This document shows positions 12,201 through 22,723 of a DNA stretch of 64,000 nucleotides, piece by piece (position 1 is the stretch's first letter; every line of letters starts with the position of its first letter). This DNA is from Congeria kusceri (Eukaryota; Mollusca; Bivalvia; Myida; Dreissenidae). Location of the stretch: contig CM051038.1 of NCBI GenBank assembly GCA_027627225.1, positions 46,341,343 to 46,405,342 of the forward strand, read 5' to 3'. Made by a program: the position numbers and the translations under genes. The notes beneath the pieces are model-generated. The model ran no database searches. It was given only the letters and a program-made list of their open reading frames with translations, and was not told where the DNA came from.

Positions 12201-13395
12201 TGGTTTTCTCATTAAGTAACCTATAATCAATACAAAACCGCAGTGAACCATCCTTTTTCCTTACTAATACAACATTGGAAGAATAGGGACTGTCAGATTC
12301 ACGGATAACATCTGCATCCAACATTTCTTTTATATGTTGACGGACTTCTTCATAAAGACCAGGTGGAATCCTTCTATATGGTTGTTTAAAGGGGTTTTCA
12401 TTATCCAACACTATTTTGTGCTTAACTAGGTCTGTGTTTCCTAAGTCTAGTGAAGTTTTAGAAAAGACATGATGCCATTTGCCTAAGACTTGTCTTGCTC
12501 TCAAAAGCTGATCTGGAGTAAGTGAGGAACAATCAATCTGGATTCCTAGTTCTTCGAGAGGCAAGCATGGGTCATCTGCATCACATTCAGTGTTAGATTT
12601 AATATGCGACACTAAATCATCAACAACCTTAACTTCTGAAAGTTGACAAAATTCTGATTTAGGTTTGATTGTGATTGGTTTAGCAGATATGTTACATACC
12701 TTAACTGAAACCCTAGCTTGAGATCTGTTTCCTACATGTACAACTCTTGGACATACAAGATAGTTATTCTTGTTGTTCAGGTTTTCTGTTACACCATCTA
12801 CAATGGAATCATCAAGTTTTCTGCAAATGCCTTTAACCAATACAGTCTCATATGGTGGTATTACAATTGGCTTTTTGTTGATAGATTTAATGGGAAATGA
12901 CTGACAAGCTCCACCCTCAAATGCTGTTTTCCATTCAGGAGGTAAATTAGAATCACTGCTGCACTCAGCAAACAGTTGTTTGTAAATTCTAATTACATTA
13001 GAGCCAACAATGAAAGGCACAGAGGAATTAAATTCATTATCTGGAAGAACTAATACTGGAACATTCAACTTACAATCTGGTAAAAATGGGAGTTCAAGAG
13101 AGCACTCAACAAATCCAGTATATTTAAGTTTTGAACCATTTGCAACAGAAATGTCTAAGCCCAAATTCTCAATATCTTTTATAGGAGGTTTGTCCTTTAA
13201 AGAATCAAGAGTAGATTGTGAAATGGTAGATACCTGTGATCCACTGTGTATCAAAGCAGTAATTGTTTGGTTTTGTACTATGATTTCACTAGTGTTACTT
13301 GGACCAACCATTTGAACATCAATATTAGTAATGCCTTTAAGGTCAATATGGGTTCCTGACTGGCCTTGTGGAACAGAAACCCCTAGAAGTTTAAA
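9229..13395 (-). CDS. pol: pol polyprotein of element A (protease-RT-RNase H-integrase)
   Basis: The ORF is open from the TTTAAAC slip site to a stop at 9229; counting from the first Met (13311) it has 1,360 residues. In order: a retropepsin-like segment with ALIHSGSQVSTIS (His22 where the catalytic Asp is expected); RT with KLDLRSGYWQVEI, LGFGLTNAPATFQRLM and FLDD (Asp462-Asp463); RNase H with HTDASG, REFLAMKW and TDNNPLTY; integrase with an HHCC finger (HPGKDK, CDRC) and a DDE core (IDF, SDQG, AAERFNQ); and a basic Ser-rich tail. There is no start of its own near the slip site, so translation should come by -1 frameshift from gag. Next to copies B and C it lacks 11 codons just after RT (their ILKP...CEFF stretch), so an unbroken frame does not mean an active enzyme. 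Confidence 0.93.
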   Translation of the reverse strand, partial: FKLLGVSVPQGQSGTHIDLKGITNIDVQMVGPSNTSEIIVQNQTITALIHSGSQVSTISQSTLDSLKDKPPIKDIENLGLDISVANGSKLKYTGFVECSLELPFLPDCKLNVPVLVLPDNEFNSSVPFIVGSNVIRIYKQLFAECSSDSNLPPEWKTAFEGGACQSFPIKSINKKPIVIPPYETVLVKGICRKLDDSIVDGVTENLNNKNNYLVCPRVVHVGNRSQARVSVKVCNISAKPITIKPKSEFCQLSEVKVVDDLVSHIKSNTECDADDPCLPLEELGIQIDCSSLTPDQLLRARQVLGKWHHVFSKTSLDLGNTDLVKHKIVLDNENPFKQPYRRIPPGLYEEVRQHIKEMLDADVIRESDSPYSSNVVLVRKKDGSLRFCIDYRLLNEKTRKDAYMLPRFDDTIDTLSGSKFFSKLDLRSGYWQVEIEESDKAKTAFSVGNLGFFECNRLGFGLTNAPATFQRLMEKCMAEMHLRDCMIFLDDILVFSKTFQEHVDRLEAVFERLSQHNLKTSVTYLGHVVSAKGVETDPEKVSAVKSWPIPTNVKELRQFLGFFGYYRRFIQDFSKIVQPLNALLQGHETGPKKTKKRKVCQVPWTWGDVQQKAFQQVKQALMQPPILAYANYDMPFILHTDASGYGLGAVLYQKQDGIEKVIAYASRGLRPSEKNYPAHTREFLAMKWAISDKFTDYLQGHKFEVVTDNNPLTYVLTKAKLDATSQRWIAALSSFDFTISYKSGKHNTDADSLSRHPSLSNEVVTAICNSASTFVPFSETLTFSCPHSAGENLNVQGFQNLDWRVEQSQDPVLSRVIELLNSGFHPRGNDLSIEPKEVQKYFRQWNKLKLADGILYRTTVLDDQKVNQLVIPTTHRDVALAGIHNNVGHPGKDKSLWLARNRFYWPGLEQNGTQMIENCDRCVSFKTPIKPAAELVPIFTTRPMELVSIDFLSLEKSKGGFEDVLVIVDHFTRYAQAVPCHNQKASTTAKALYDNFFVHYGFPEKLHSDQGRNFVSKTIAELCKLTGIQKSKTTPYHPMGNGAAERFNQTLIRMLGTLPVEQKSDWKSYVAPLVHAYNATKHDATGFSPHFLMFGWHPRLSIDAFLGISTDTTSATTNATSYAKSLSERMKFAYEVASNEAIKSKNRNKQAYDQKVKHSSLEVGDRVLVRNVGLKGKNKLADTWAREPYLVTKVPDNDIPVYHVKLETGKGSTRILHRNMLLPFNGIPSRVESHNSKQVDPKSSKKVKSKVVKSTSSDVPDSDGEETDVSQPYIIPQLRKHPKQGRCTLKSQNKETSTDSASDTEFYSTHQLNNSSNSSSSVNHGAPDLPIVHSDERSDSQSLPHDIESPLSNKSAEPIRRSTRTRHEPNRYGQWVFGQQISEQEIFI
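13389..13395 (-). promoter_or_regulatory. -1 ribosomal frameshift site TTTAAAC (element A)
   Basis: On the minus strand the heptamer TTTAAAC fits the X XXY YYZ rule. In copies B and C it falls in the correct register at the end of gag (CCT TTA AAC), two codons before the gag stop TAG, and pol is open in the -1 frame. In copy A an upstream one-base deletion has moved gag out of that register. Confidence 0.75.
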
Positions 13396-14530
13396 GGACC
13401 CCTTCCCCTACCTCTGGGTGGGGATGTATAGTTGACAGTTTGGTTTGGTTTGCAGCATTTGGCTGACCTGCTGTTGAACTGTCATTAAATTGGTTATATT
13501 TATACCGGCCCCGGTTATTGTAACCCCTATAGCTTTGCTGATTTCCTCGGAAACCACCCCTAAAACTGGGAGGTCTTGACCTTGAGTATGGTCTTGAGTA
13601 ATTGCCACCCAAAGGTGCATTATGGGAATTTAACTTAGCAAGAATCTGGTCAAACTTGGAGTCTAATTTAGAGTCAAATTGCTTACCTACCTGATCAATT
13701 TTTTGTTCTAATTTCTTTTCTAAGTTTTGTAAATCATCATGAGCAACTACTGGAGCATGATGTAGAGGTTTTGACTTACTGGGTGTAACAGTTTCAGAGG
13801 GGTTAATGTTGATTTGTTTTTCAACCATTCTGATTTCTCGTAAAAGATAATCAAAATTGTTAATACTGTCATATTTATGTCTTGTTTGAGCTTTCAACTG
13901 CTCTGAATGTAAAGACTGTCAGAATTTATGCCTCAACATATCATTTTTGGACTCTTTTCCTAAATAGCCATGATCAACTGCTGTTTGTAAAAGTGACTCA
14001 AGTCTACTACCATAGACAGACACTGGTTCATTTGGCAGTTGATGGCAGTTAAAAAATTCCTGCATAACCATTTCATTGGTGGAGATATCCCCAAATCTTG
14101 AATCAAATTTGTCAAGAATATTGGCAATAGTTGCCTTTTCTCCCAGGGCTGGAAGCAGAGTTTTGGCAGTGCCACGTAAACTCCGACAAGCAGCGGACAT
14201 GACCATCACATCTGATAATTCAGTGTTTTGTTTAAGACACTGAATTTCATATTTCCACTCTCTGTAATTAACATCTCCCTTTTGTGGTGGGGTATCTCCA
14301 GAAAACAATGATATTTTGGGGATAAATGTCTGTGCTTTATATACAGGGGAATGGTTACTGGAATGTGAAGTTTCCCTTTCCTCATATTCCCTATCAGCAT
14401 CCAAATGTCTACTTTCAAATTTTGGCGTGCTGATCAGTGGAGTTATTCTGTACTTGAATTTTAGAATTTCTATCATTTCTTGTTCAGACATACTAATGTC
14501 AGTAATGAGTTTTTGGCCTTCTGCCATCAT
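13391..14530 (-). pseudogene. gag: gag of element A (nonsense and frameshift)
   Basis: Start is taken at the ATG at 14530 (an ATG pair, then GCAGAAGG). The N-terminal half has the PNMA/Arc-like capsid signature ISLFSGDTPP followed by YREWKYEI, then a helical region, a coiled-coil stretch rich in K/Q/D, and an Arg/Gly/Tyr tail (SRPPSFRGGFRGNQQ). There is no CCHC zinc knuckle. TGG is changed to TGA at 13919-13921 (Trp in B and C). One base is missing near 13433, so the last 20 or so codons read out of frame and end at 13391. The product should be the capsid plus an RNA-binding tail. Confidence 0.85.
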
Positions 14531-14795
14531 GAACAATTATCAAGAAAAACTATGTCAGCTTTATATAGAACAGTGTAACAAATACTTTAAAATTAAAGTT
14601 ATTTACACAAGGTAAAATAGAATTTGCAAAACAATGTGGAAAAATTAACTCAAGAGCACAGACTTGCAAGGCGCACATGAACACGTGAGAGTCAAGGTCA
14701 CCGAACACAAACCTCAGTGAGATGGGTCAATCCCGTCCTCGAACATCGGCAAACGTCCAATGACCAGGACAATAAGTCAAGCAATCATGGGCACT

Positions 14796-15489
14796 CTAAA
14801 TACAATGGGCAACAATGCTCTTGAGCCAATACTTTGACAATAAAACTGAGGGATGTATTCCGTCTGTATACAATTTGAAATTTATGGTACCCGGTCTAGG
14901 ACCTCTATTTGACTTAAGGGTCCTCAATAGATCCAATCCAAATCTTGGAGCACGTACAGAATTATTGCAATTAATGAGACGTATGTGTTGATTAATCAGT
15001 GCAATTCGCTGAGCTAATATTTTATCCTGCTCTTCAAACAGCCTGCTGTTTGTATGGCCATGTGATTGATTCCAACCTACAATAGTATATGGAGGGATTT
15101 CCAAAAATGTGTATGGTAAATTGTTAACAGTGAACAGTGCCTGAAATTCTGAAATATAATTCAAGCAGTTGCTCACATCCACTTCCGAATTTGTATGTTT
15201 CAAATTGATAAATTTACCTGTTTTTCTAGTTAAATCACAAGTGCCAAGCCAGATAAGAAAATGAGAATTTGGTGGAAAATTGTGAATATTTCTTACTGTA
15301 AAACTAAACTGCTGTGCGAAACCTGCGCCACTTTTACATCTAAATTCTATATCAAACTCACTGAAAAGATGTTTATGTTTTCTGAGGTAATTGCCTTTAC
15401 TATCAGAAATCAAGACAGTGTTTTGTCAAATTAACTGAATTTAAAACTAACTGTTTAGACAAAAACTTTTCAAGTCTTCGCTCACTCAT
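14796..15489 (-). pseudogene. SGNH/GDSL-hydrolase-like ORF of element A (2-base deletion)
   Basis: Homologous to the open ORF of copies B and C, lying between primer site and gag. The motifs DSKG, SGAGF, WLGTCDL and YTDGIHPS are all kept. A 2-base deletion near 15418 (CACTGTC against CACTTTGTC in B) breaks the frame between the ATG at 15489 and the nucleophile block, leaving 205 codons without a proper start. See the copy B entry for the domain assignment. Confidence 0.7.
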
Positions 15490-16162
15490 CTGTTGCAAAA
15501 TCTTTTAAACAATAAACAAACTGTTAAAATTCATGTAAAGAATTAAAATAATCACAACACATCTATTCCCACTCTTATAAAATGCACACACTAACAAATT
15601 TAAACCATATTTATCTTATTTGCAAAAATATTGCTCTGGTAGGGAAACAATAGTAACAAAATGCACATTCAATATTGAATTTGAATTATCACTTCTATTT
15701 TTTTTTTATTCCTCATTAATTAAACAACAATTATTATAATTAAGGTTTTCACACAGAATAAAAGTTAATAAGTTCAGCACAAGCACAAATTAGGATAAGT
15801 CACACGCGCACACCCAACAGGAACAGTCTTGAGGTTAAAATAGGGTTAAAATAAGTCACGTTTAGTGTGATCCTCCCATGTAGCTTAAACTGCCTTGCTG
15901 AATCCAACAGTGTTTGTGATTCCCTCTGAAGTCAGTTTGAACTCAAAAACAAAACATCAAAATAAAATTGATGTTTGGGTAATAATTTGCGGTTTGTCTT
16001 TCTAATGGTTATCTGCTGGGCCCAGATATTTATTTAACTGAAATCACGGTGTCTCTTTTTTTTTCTTTCAAGGCGACACTGGAGAATAATTAGATTCACA
16101 GTATCCAACAATAATGGATAGTGGATGGGTAACTCTGGCCTTTTAAAGCTGCATCATTTCAT

Positions 16163-16180
16163 GTCCCACGTTGGGCGCCA
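16163..16180 (-). other. Primer-binding site, tRNA-Lys type (element A)
   Basis: Minus-strand TGGCGCCCAACGTGGGAC lies two bases inside the 5' LTR. It begins with the TGG that pairs with tRNA CCA and matches, with one difference, the primer site that retroviruses using tRNA-Lys(1,2) carry (known from memory). Confidence 0.82.
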
Positions 16181-16182
16181 TT

Positions 16183-16682
16183 TGTAGCATGGGTTTTTAT
16201 TTATTTTAATAGATACAAAAGAAGACCTGAAATAAACATATGACAATTATAAAGTAATATTTAAATAATGTAAATACCTTATTAATTATAGTCAATTTAA
16301 ATGCAATACAACACAATACAATTACATGGACAGGTCAGGGAGGGAATACCTACCAGAGCACCAAACCTAATTATAAAATATACAAGTATACAACAATATC
16401 AACTTCTTCTCTTCACATCTGACTTTGGAATGAACACATAATTTTCACCTTTCACACACCATTCACTCACTCACCCATAATTCAGCCAATCATATTTTTT
16501 TTAAACAAGATAATACTTGCTGGTCAATATTGGAAAAAGGATTAGTGAAAAACTGGTTTTTGGCTAAAGTTTAAAGCAGTGTTCTCACTGTAAAATGTGT
16601 TATTGATAAATTAAGCTTTTGTGACTATATTAAAGTTGTATGTGGCACATGTTAAAATCTACAATAGGTAACCTATGTTACA
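16183..16682 (-). repeat. 5' LTR of element A
   Basis: 500 bp, promoter-bearing LTR for the minus-strand transcript. It is identical to the right LTR of element B (37434-37933) in every block I compared, because both are the same part of the duplicated unit. Confidence 0.93.
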
Positions 16683-17025
16683 AGTGTAATTTAACTTAAC
16701 ATCTGTTTCACTATTAAGTCTAGTTTCGTTTTCAGTTTGGATAGTTTGTAAACACTAGAATCAGTTTCGATACCGGATTATAATTTCTTGCACTTATATT
16801 TGCATAGTAAGCCTGTTGGATAATAGATCAAGATGCCTGTAAAATATACATCTACCTTTCCTCATTTATCATCGTTTTGACATAAAATGTGGTGCTATTT
16901 CAACGCGCGTCATGTATAGCCCTATAACACAGGCGGATCACCGTTGGGTGTATCAAACCAAGATGGCTCCATGAGATCTATCTTTCGGAGCATTCCGGAG
17001 ATACTCGATGTATCACGATTGGTAA

Positions 17026-18007
17026 CAGGGTTCGACACTAAGGCACGTCCGAACGACAATGACTACTAAAAGCTTGGTCCGGGCTAGTAAAGCTAATTTC
17101 TGTCTAGCCCGAACGATCTAGTGAAAAAATCTCGAGTTATTCAGGTAAAACATACTCAAATAAGACAGAGTTATTGAAAATAATAAAATCGCCGCAATTG
17201 TTTCACTGGAAAATCCAAAATCTATTTTTGATACAAGCATTGACATGACGATTGGATGTGATTGTTCTGCAAGATTGGTTTACGGGAATTTCGCCAGGTG
17301 CGCGTACTGTCGTAAAATAAAGCAATAGCAAACGGTCAATTTTAAATTGATTTTAGCACACATTTAACGTATGAAACTATAAACAATTGCTTTTAAAATA
17401 TTAACTCATAACACTGACATATTTATTTATTGATTACTATTTTCTTCCGCGTGTCTGTCTGGGTTTCCAACATTTTACGACAATAGCAACTCGTAGTGAG
17501 CCATTTTTGGTTGTTTTAACTTTAAATGCGAATAGTAGCAGACGAATATCTCGATCGTCAATCTTATGAAGTTTGGGTTTATAACAGACAAAAGGTCACC
17601 ATATGAAACGAAAAAACGTAAAGGCAAGGAAGCGTCAAAGGCAGATTACCATTAACTTTTGCAATGATTTGATTTTGATATTTACTGCCTGAATTGTTTT
17701 TCCTGATGGGTGTTAGTAAGTAGTTGATATATATTAGACCGGAGGGTGTTTGTTAAGTAGTTTATATGCTTTCCATGCAACTTCATAAAATTTAAGGTTC
17801 TTGAAATTAATCTGGATTGAGTAATCTACATCTATGGATTATACTTTGTGTAAAAAGTAAGAGAAATAATAAATTTTTATCGTTTTGTTCTGTTTTATTA
17901 TTTAATACAATATATATTGGTCTAGTTGATCTTTGGTCAGATCTAGTTTATTTTACGAGTTACTAGTCCAGTAATGTAGTGGTAAAAAAAGGTAACGTCG
18001 AACCCTG
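17026..18007. mobile_element. Possible non-autonomous hAT-like element (unit 1)
   Basis: An 11-bp perfect terminal inverted repeat, CAGGGTTCGAC at 17026-17036 and its complement at 17997-18007, encloses 982 bp. CAGGG-type ends are usual for hAT transposons. I find no 8-bp target duplication, and no transposase ORF. Inside lies a hairpin of CGGGCTAG with CTAGCCCG near 17087-17110. Confidence 0.4.
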
Positions 18008-18694
18008 CAGATACCTTAAATCTAGACCTTGCTTGTGATTGCATATGGGGTAAGTGGGATCAACGTAAAGGTCACCATCACTAAAAATAAAAAAAAAGGT
18101 TTCCACTCAATAACTTCATAAAATTTTTAGATATTTTAATGACACTTCATATGTTGATCACTGTATATTGAGACCTCGCTTTAGATTGCAAGGCCCATGT
18201 CACCATTTCCTAGTCATAGGTGTATGAATTTCACCTAGAACTTTCTTTCATTTTTGTGGTGACTTTTATGCATTTCTTTTGAAAAAAATTGGTTTTCGTG
18301 AAATTTCCACGTTTCTTGTTGATTTTTTGTCAGGACTAAAACTATTTTGTGATAACTCAACTTACTTCTCAGAATAAGAGAATACTTTGCATAAAGTACA
18401 ATATTAAAGGACAATATGAAGCATAAAAAGAGGCATAACTCTGTCAAAGTACAAAACAGAGTAATAGGCAAAATGTCCCTGATATTGGAGTTGATGACAA
18501 AGGTATATTCCAAGTTTTCAGTAAATAACTTATGTAGTTCTGACGTTACAAAACTTTTGAATATAAAATTTAACCAAAAAATCTATGTGAACAAGGCTTG
18601 TCACAGGATGTAACGTATGCCCATGAAGCATATGCTTGTCAGATGAAGGCAACACAATGTTTTTTACATGTTGGCAAAAATTACGGTTCCTACA

Positions 18695-19950
18695 AAAAGA
18701 GTTATGGTCTCTTTCTCTCAACATCCTCTATCAATATACGTGGCTTATGCACTACACAAGAAAATTAAACTGACGGGCAAAACATAAATATTGAAGAAAG
18801 AGTTATGGTCCTTATACTCTGCCCTTCCTCTCAATGTTCTCTTATCAATATAATATTATGTGGTGTTATATTAAATTCCATCAATACTATTAAAGGTAGT
18901 AATTATCTGCAAAAAATGGGCAATAACTTCGTAAATATTGAAGAATTAGTTATGGTCTTTGTACTCTGCACTTCCTCGCAACGTTCTCTATCAATATATT
19001 TGGATTTATTTAAAATCCTTTTAATACTAATGGAGTTATGCTCTGCACAAAAAAATTAACAAAGGCAATAGATCCATAAATATTAAAGAAAGAGTTATGG
19101 TCCTTGTACTCAGCACTTTCTCTCATTGTCCTTTATCATTATTTGTAGTTTCATTTGAATCCCTTCAATACTAATGGAGTAATGCTCCGAACAAGAAAAT
19201 TAAACAAAGAGCAATAACTCTGTAATATTGAAGAAATAGTTATTGTTCTTGTACTCTGCAGATCCTCTTATTGTCCACTACCATTCTATGAAGTTTCATT
19301 TTAATCCCTTCATTACTAATTGAGTTGTGCTTTGCACAAGAAAATAAAACAAAGGACAATAACACTGTAAATATTGAATAAATTGGGTTGTCCTTGCATT
19401 CTGCACTTCCTCTCATTGTCCCCTATAATTATATGAAGTTTCATTTGAATCCATTCAATACTAATGGAGATATGCTCCGCGCAATAAAATTAAACAAAGG
19501 ACAATAACTCCGTAAATATTAATGAAAGTGATATGGTCGGTGTGATCTGCACTTCCTCTCATTGCCCTCTATCATTATATGAATTTTCATTTGAATCCCT
19601 TCAATACTAATGGAGTCATGCTCAGCACAAGAAAATTAAACAAAGGGCAATAACTCTGTAAATATTTTAGAAAGAGTTATGGTCCTTGTGCCCTGCAGTT
19701 TCTCTCAACCTCTTCTATCATTAAATGAAGTTTCATTTGAATTCCTTTAATACTACTTTAGTTATGCTCCGCCCAAGAAAATTAATGCTTCACATAAGGA
19801 AATAAACAAAGGGCAATAACTCCGTAAATACTGAAGACAGAGTTGTTGTTCTTATGCTCTGCACTTCCTCTCGTTGTCCTCTATCATTATATGAAGTTTC
19901 ATTCGAATCCCTTAAATACTAATGGAGTTATGCTCCTCACAAGAAGCGTG
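18695..19950. repeat. ~145-bp degenerate tandem repeat (unit 1)
   Basis: About nine diverged copies, each with GAGTTATGGTCCTTGTACTC, then CTGCACTTCCTCTCATTGTC, GAAGTTTCATTTGAATCCCT and AAATTAAACAAAGGGCAATA. Period varies from about 100 to 170 bp, mostly near 145. The copies are well diverged, so the array is older than the duplication that holds it. Confidence 0.8.
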
Positions 19951-19999
19951 ACGGACGGACAATGCGATTACTATATGCCCCCGAAGTTCCCTTAGGAGG

Positions 20000-20665
20000 C
20001 AGAAAAAGGGGCATTACTCTGTCAAAATACAAAACAGAGTATAAGGAATGTGCCCCTGACACTGGAGTTCATGACAAAGTATATTCCAAGTTTCAAAAAA
20101 ATAACTTATGTAGTTCTGCAGAGAAAAAGCTGTTGAATATAAACCTTAACATGAAAATCTATGTGAAAAAGGGGCATAACTCTGACAAAATACAAACAGA
20201 GTTATAGGGAATGTGCCCCTGACACTGGAGTTCATGACAAAGTATATTCCAAGTTTCAAAATAATAACTTACGTAGTTCTGCAGTTAAAAAGCTTTTGAA
20301 TATAAACTTTAACAATAAAATCTATGGGAAAAAGGGACATAACTCTCTCAAAATACAAAACAGAGTTATAGGGAATGTTGCCCCTGATATTGGAGTTGAT
20401 GACAAAGGTACATTTCAATATTCAAGTGAATAACTTGTGTACTTGTGAAGTTACAAAACTGTTGAATATAAACTTTAACCAGAAAATATATGTAAAAAGG
20501 GGGAATAACTCAGTCAAAATACAAAACAGAGTTATAGGGAATGTTGCCCCTGACACTGACGTTGATGACAAGATTAACTTCTAAGTTTCAAGTGAATAAC
20601 TTCTGTAGTTTTGAAGTAACAAAAGTTTTAAATATAAACTTTAACCAGAAAATCTATGTGAATAA
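20000..20665. repeat. ~164-bp tandem repeat, GGGCATAACTCTG family (unit 1)
   Basis: Four copies start near 20008, 20171, 20333 and 20499. Each carries an inverted pair AACTCTGT...ACAGAGTT around TCAAAATACAAA, then TGCCCCTGACACTGGAGTT. Single diverged copies of the same family lie near 18417-18600 and 21462-21605. Confidence 0.82.
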
Positions 20666-21065
20666 GAGCTGTCGGAGGACAGTGCCCTCGTCTTTTCATG
20701 AGCTTGTCAGAGTTTCTGGCATTTTTTCTAACACAACATGTATAGTGTAGCAATATACAATAATGTGTCATAAATTAATAATATGTGTAATGGCTTCAAT
20801 AGACAAAAACGGTCAAAAGTTAACGCTTCTGGGAATAAACGAGAACCATCATCGGAGACAATGAGTCCGTAGTTAAATTTGCGATTTTAATGACAATATT
20901 TCCGATACTATTTTTTCGGACAGATTAAGTCCGAAAACATAGCATAAATACGGGATCTATAAATTGAATATTTTTAAAATATTCCAATTTGTTCTTGAGT
21001 TATAAAGCAGATTTTTTTCTATTTTTAGTAAGTGACCTTGACCCCATTTTTTAAGTATCAAAAGG

Positions 21066-21400
21066 CCCATAATCTTGACGAATTTCAAACTAGAGTTAGC
21101 AAAATTGGCCTGTGAGTTCATTTTAATACAAGGAATAAGTGTTCTAAGTTTGAATGAAATCCATCAGGCCATTCCTGAGAAACCAGCTTACTGAAAAACT
21201 TGAACCTGTCCATAAAGCTTTTATGTAAAATTTCTAAGTGTAAAAAGACCCATAATTTTATCAAATTGCAAACTAGATTTACCAAACTTGGCCTATTGGT
21301 TCATTTTAATGTGGGGAATAAATGTTATAAGTTTGGATGAAATCCCTCAAGCCAATCCTGAGAAACTAGCTTACAGAAAAACTTTAAACTAGCTCGGACG
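21066..21400. repeat. Two diverged copies of a ~182-bp repeat (unit 1)
   Basis: GGCCCATAATCTTGAC... near 21066 and GACCCATAATTTTATC... near 21247 run in parallel to the shared CCTGAGAAA(C)(C/T)AGCTTAC. Same content at 42317-42651 in unit 2. Confidence 0.65.
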
Positions 21401-21867
21401 CCAACGCCGACTCCGGGGCAAGTAGAATAGCTTGCCTTTTCTTCGAGAAGTCGAGCTAAAAGGGGCATAACACTGTCACAATATGAAACAGAGTTATGGG
21501 CAATGTTGCCCCTGATACCAGAGTTGATAACAAAGGTATATTCCAAGTTTCAAGTAATAACTTGTGTAGTTTTGAAGTTGTAAGACTTTTGAATAAAAAC
21601 TTTAAAAAACCTAATTCAGACACAGACGCCAACACCGGGGGTAGTAGGGGTAGTAGGAAAGCTCATCTAATCTACGAATAGCATGAAATGAAGTCTCTAT
21701 CCTGAATAGTCTCTTTTTTCACAAACAAGGAGCAATAACTCCGGTGTTTTTATCCCGATCTGGCCCAAGTTTGGTTTCTGCGGAGATCTTATGGTAAACT
21801 TTCATAAACTGTGAAAGTTTCGTCAAGATTGGATTGAAAAAGTCTGAGTGTAGTATAAAAGCCCCTT

Positions 21868-22723
21868 GCCAAAAGCGTCTTGGTCTAAAAATGCACACAT
21901 GGACATAAGCCCCTTGGTATGTTTGACAGAGTGGACATAAGCCCCTTGGTAGATTTAACAGGGTGGACAAAAGCCCCTTGATAAATATGAAATAGTGAAC
22001 AAAAGCCCATTCTGATATTGTATATAATGGATTTTATTGTAACAGTTGTACCGTTCATTGGTTCGTACCCAGCTAAAGTTGACAGTTTATTATGGATGAT
22101 AGTGGTGTAGTACTAGTTGTATCAATGAATGTTGGTTAAGTAAACAGTTCACATGTAAATAAATACATATTAAATTGGAATACTGTTGAAAACGAGGGGT
22201 AGCAAGCATCCAAAAATGAAGTATTATATATTTATAACTTATATTAATTGCATTTAAGTACATCTGTACTTCAAATAACAACAAATGGCCTATATATTAA
22301 TAAATATATTTCAAGCAAAACATTTAAATCATCAAGGGGCTTTTGTCCACTCTGTCATATCTACCAAGGGGCTTTTGTCTACATTGTTAAATTTACCAAG
22401 GGGCTTTTGTCCACTCTGTCATATCTACCAAGGGGCTTTTGTCCACTCTGTCATATCTACCAAGGGGCTTTTGTCTACATTGTTAAATCTACCAAGGGGC
22501 TGATGTCCTCTCTGTCAAATACACCAAGGGGCTTATGTCCACTCTGTCAAATACACCAAGGGGCTTATGTCCGCTCTGTCAAATCTACCAAGGGGCTTAT
22601 GTCCACTCTGTCAAATATACCAAGGGGCTTATGTCCTCTCTGTCAAATCCACCAAGGGGCCTATGTCCATGTGTGCAATTTTAGACCAAGACGCTTTTGG
22701 CAAGGAGCTTTTGTCCGGATACC
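21868..22723. mobile_element. Foldback-like element with 32-bp repeats in both arms (unit 1)
   Basis: The left arm (21868-22010) carries about four copies of a 32-bp unit in reverse orientation, and the right arm (22331-22682) eleven copies in forward orientation, around a 320-bp non-repeated centre. The arms are complementary to their ends: GCCAAAAGCGTCTTGGTCTA on the left pairs with TAGACCAAGACGCTTTTGGC on the right. Long inverted arms made of tandem repeats define foldback elements (Drosophila FB/Galileo type). No transposase is encoded. The right end carries TTTTGTCCGGATACC (22709-22723). Confidence 0.72.
22331..22682. repeat. 32-bp minisatellite, 11 copies (unit 1)
   Basis: ACCAAGGGGCTTATGTCCAC plus a 12-base TCTGTCAAATAC-like part repeats eleven times with an exact 32-bp step (for example 22523, 22555, 22587). 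Two types occur: TTTTGTCC with CATATCT, and TTATGTCC with CAAATAC. 32 is not a multiple of three and no forward frame has a stop, so three overlapping ORFs (up to 173 codons) arise with a false 32-residue peptide repeat. I regard it as noncoding. Confidence 0.92.

Larger units (their letters stand above)
8208..16682 (-). mobile_element. LTR retrotransposon copy A (Ty3/gypsy, with SGNH ORF)
   Basis: An 8,475-bp element on the minus strand, bounded by 500-bp LTRs starting TG and ending CA. From its 5' end (right): LTR 16183-16682, tRNA-Lys primer site, about 0.67 kb leader, SGNH-like ORF, gag, pol, about 0.5 kb untranslated 3' region, polypurine tract, LTR 8208-8707. The two LTRs differ at only three places that I found (about 0.6%), so the insertion is young. 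Yet it has a TGA in gag, a frameshift late in gag, a 2-base deletion in the SGNH ORF, and an 11-codon deletion in RT. Domain order RT-RNase H-integrase places it in Ty3/gypsy. No envelope-like gene is present. Confidence 0.93.

Noticed and set aside
14796..15489. SGNH ORF as an envelope-like gene
   Set aside because: It is 5' of gag, without signal peptide or membrane helix, and has hydrolase motifs.
17026..17036. tRNA gene or SINE promoter from GGTTCGAC
   Set aside because: Only a partial B box, no A box at the right distance and no cloverleaf.
22331..22682. CRISPR-like array
   Set aside because: Repeat and spacer are not distinguishable (the whole 32 bp repeats) and the DNA is eukaryotic.
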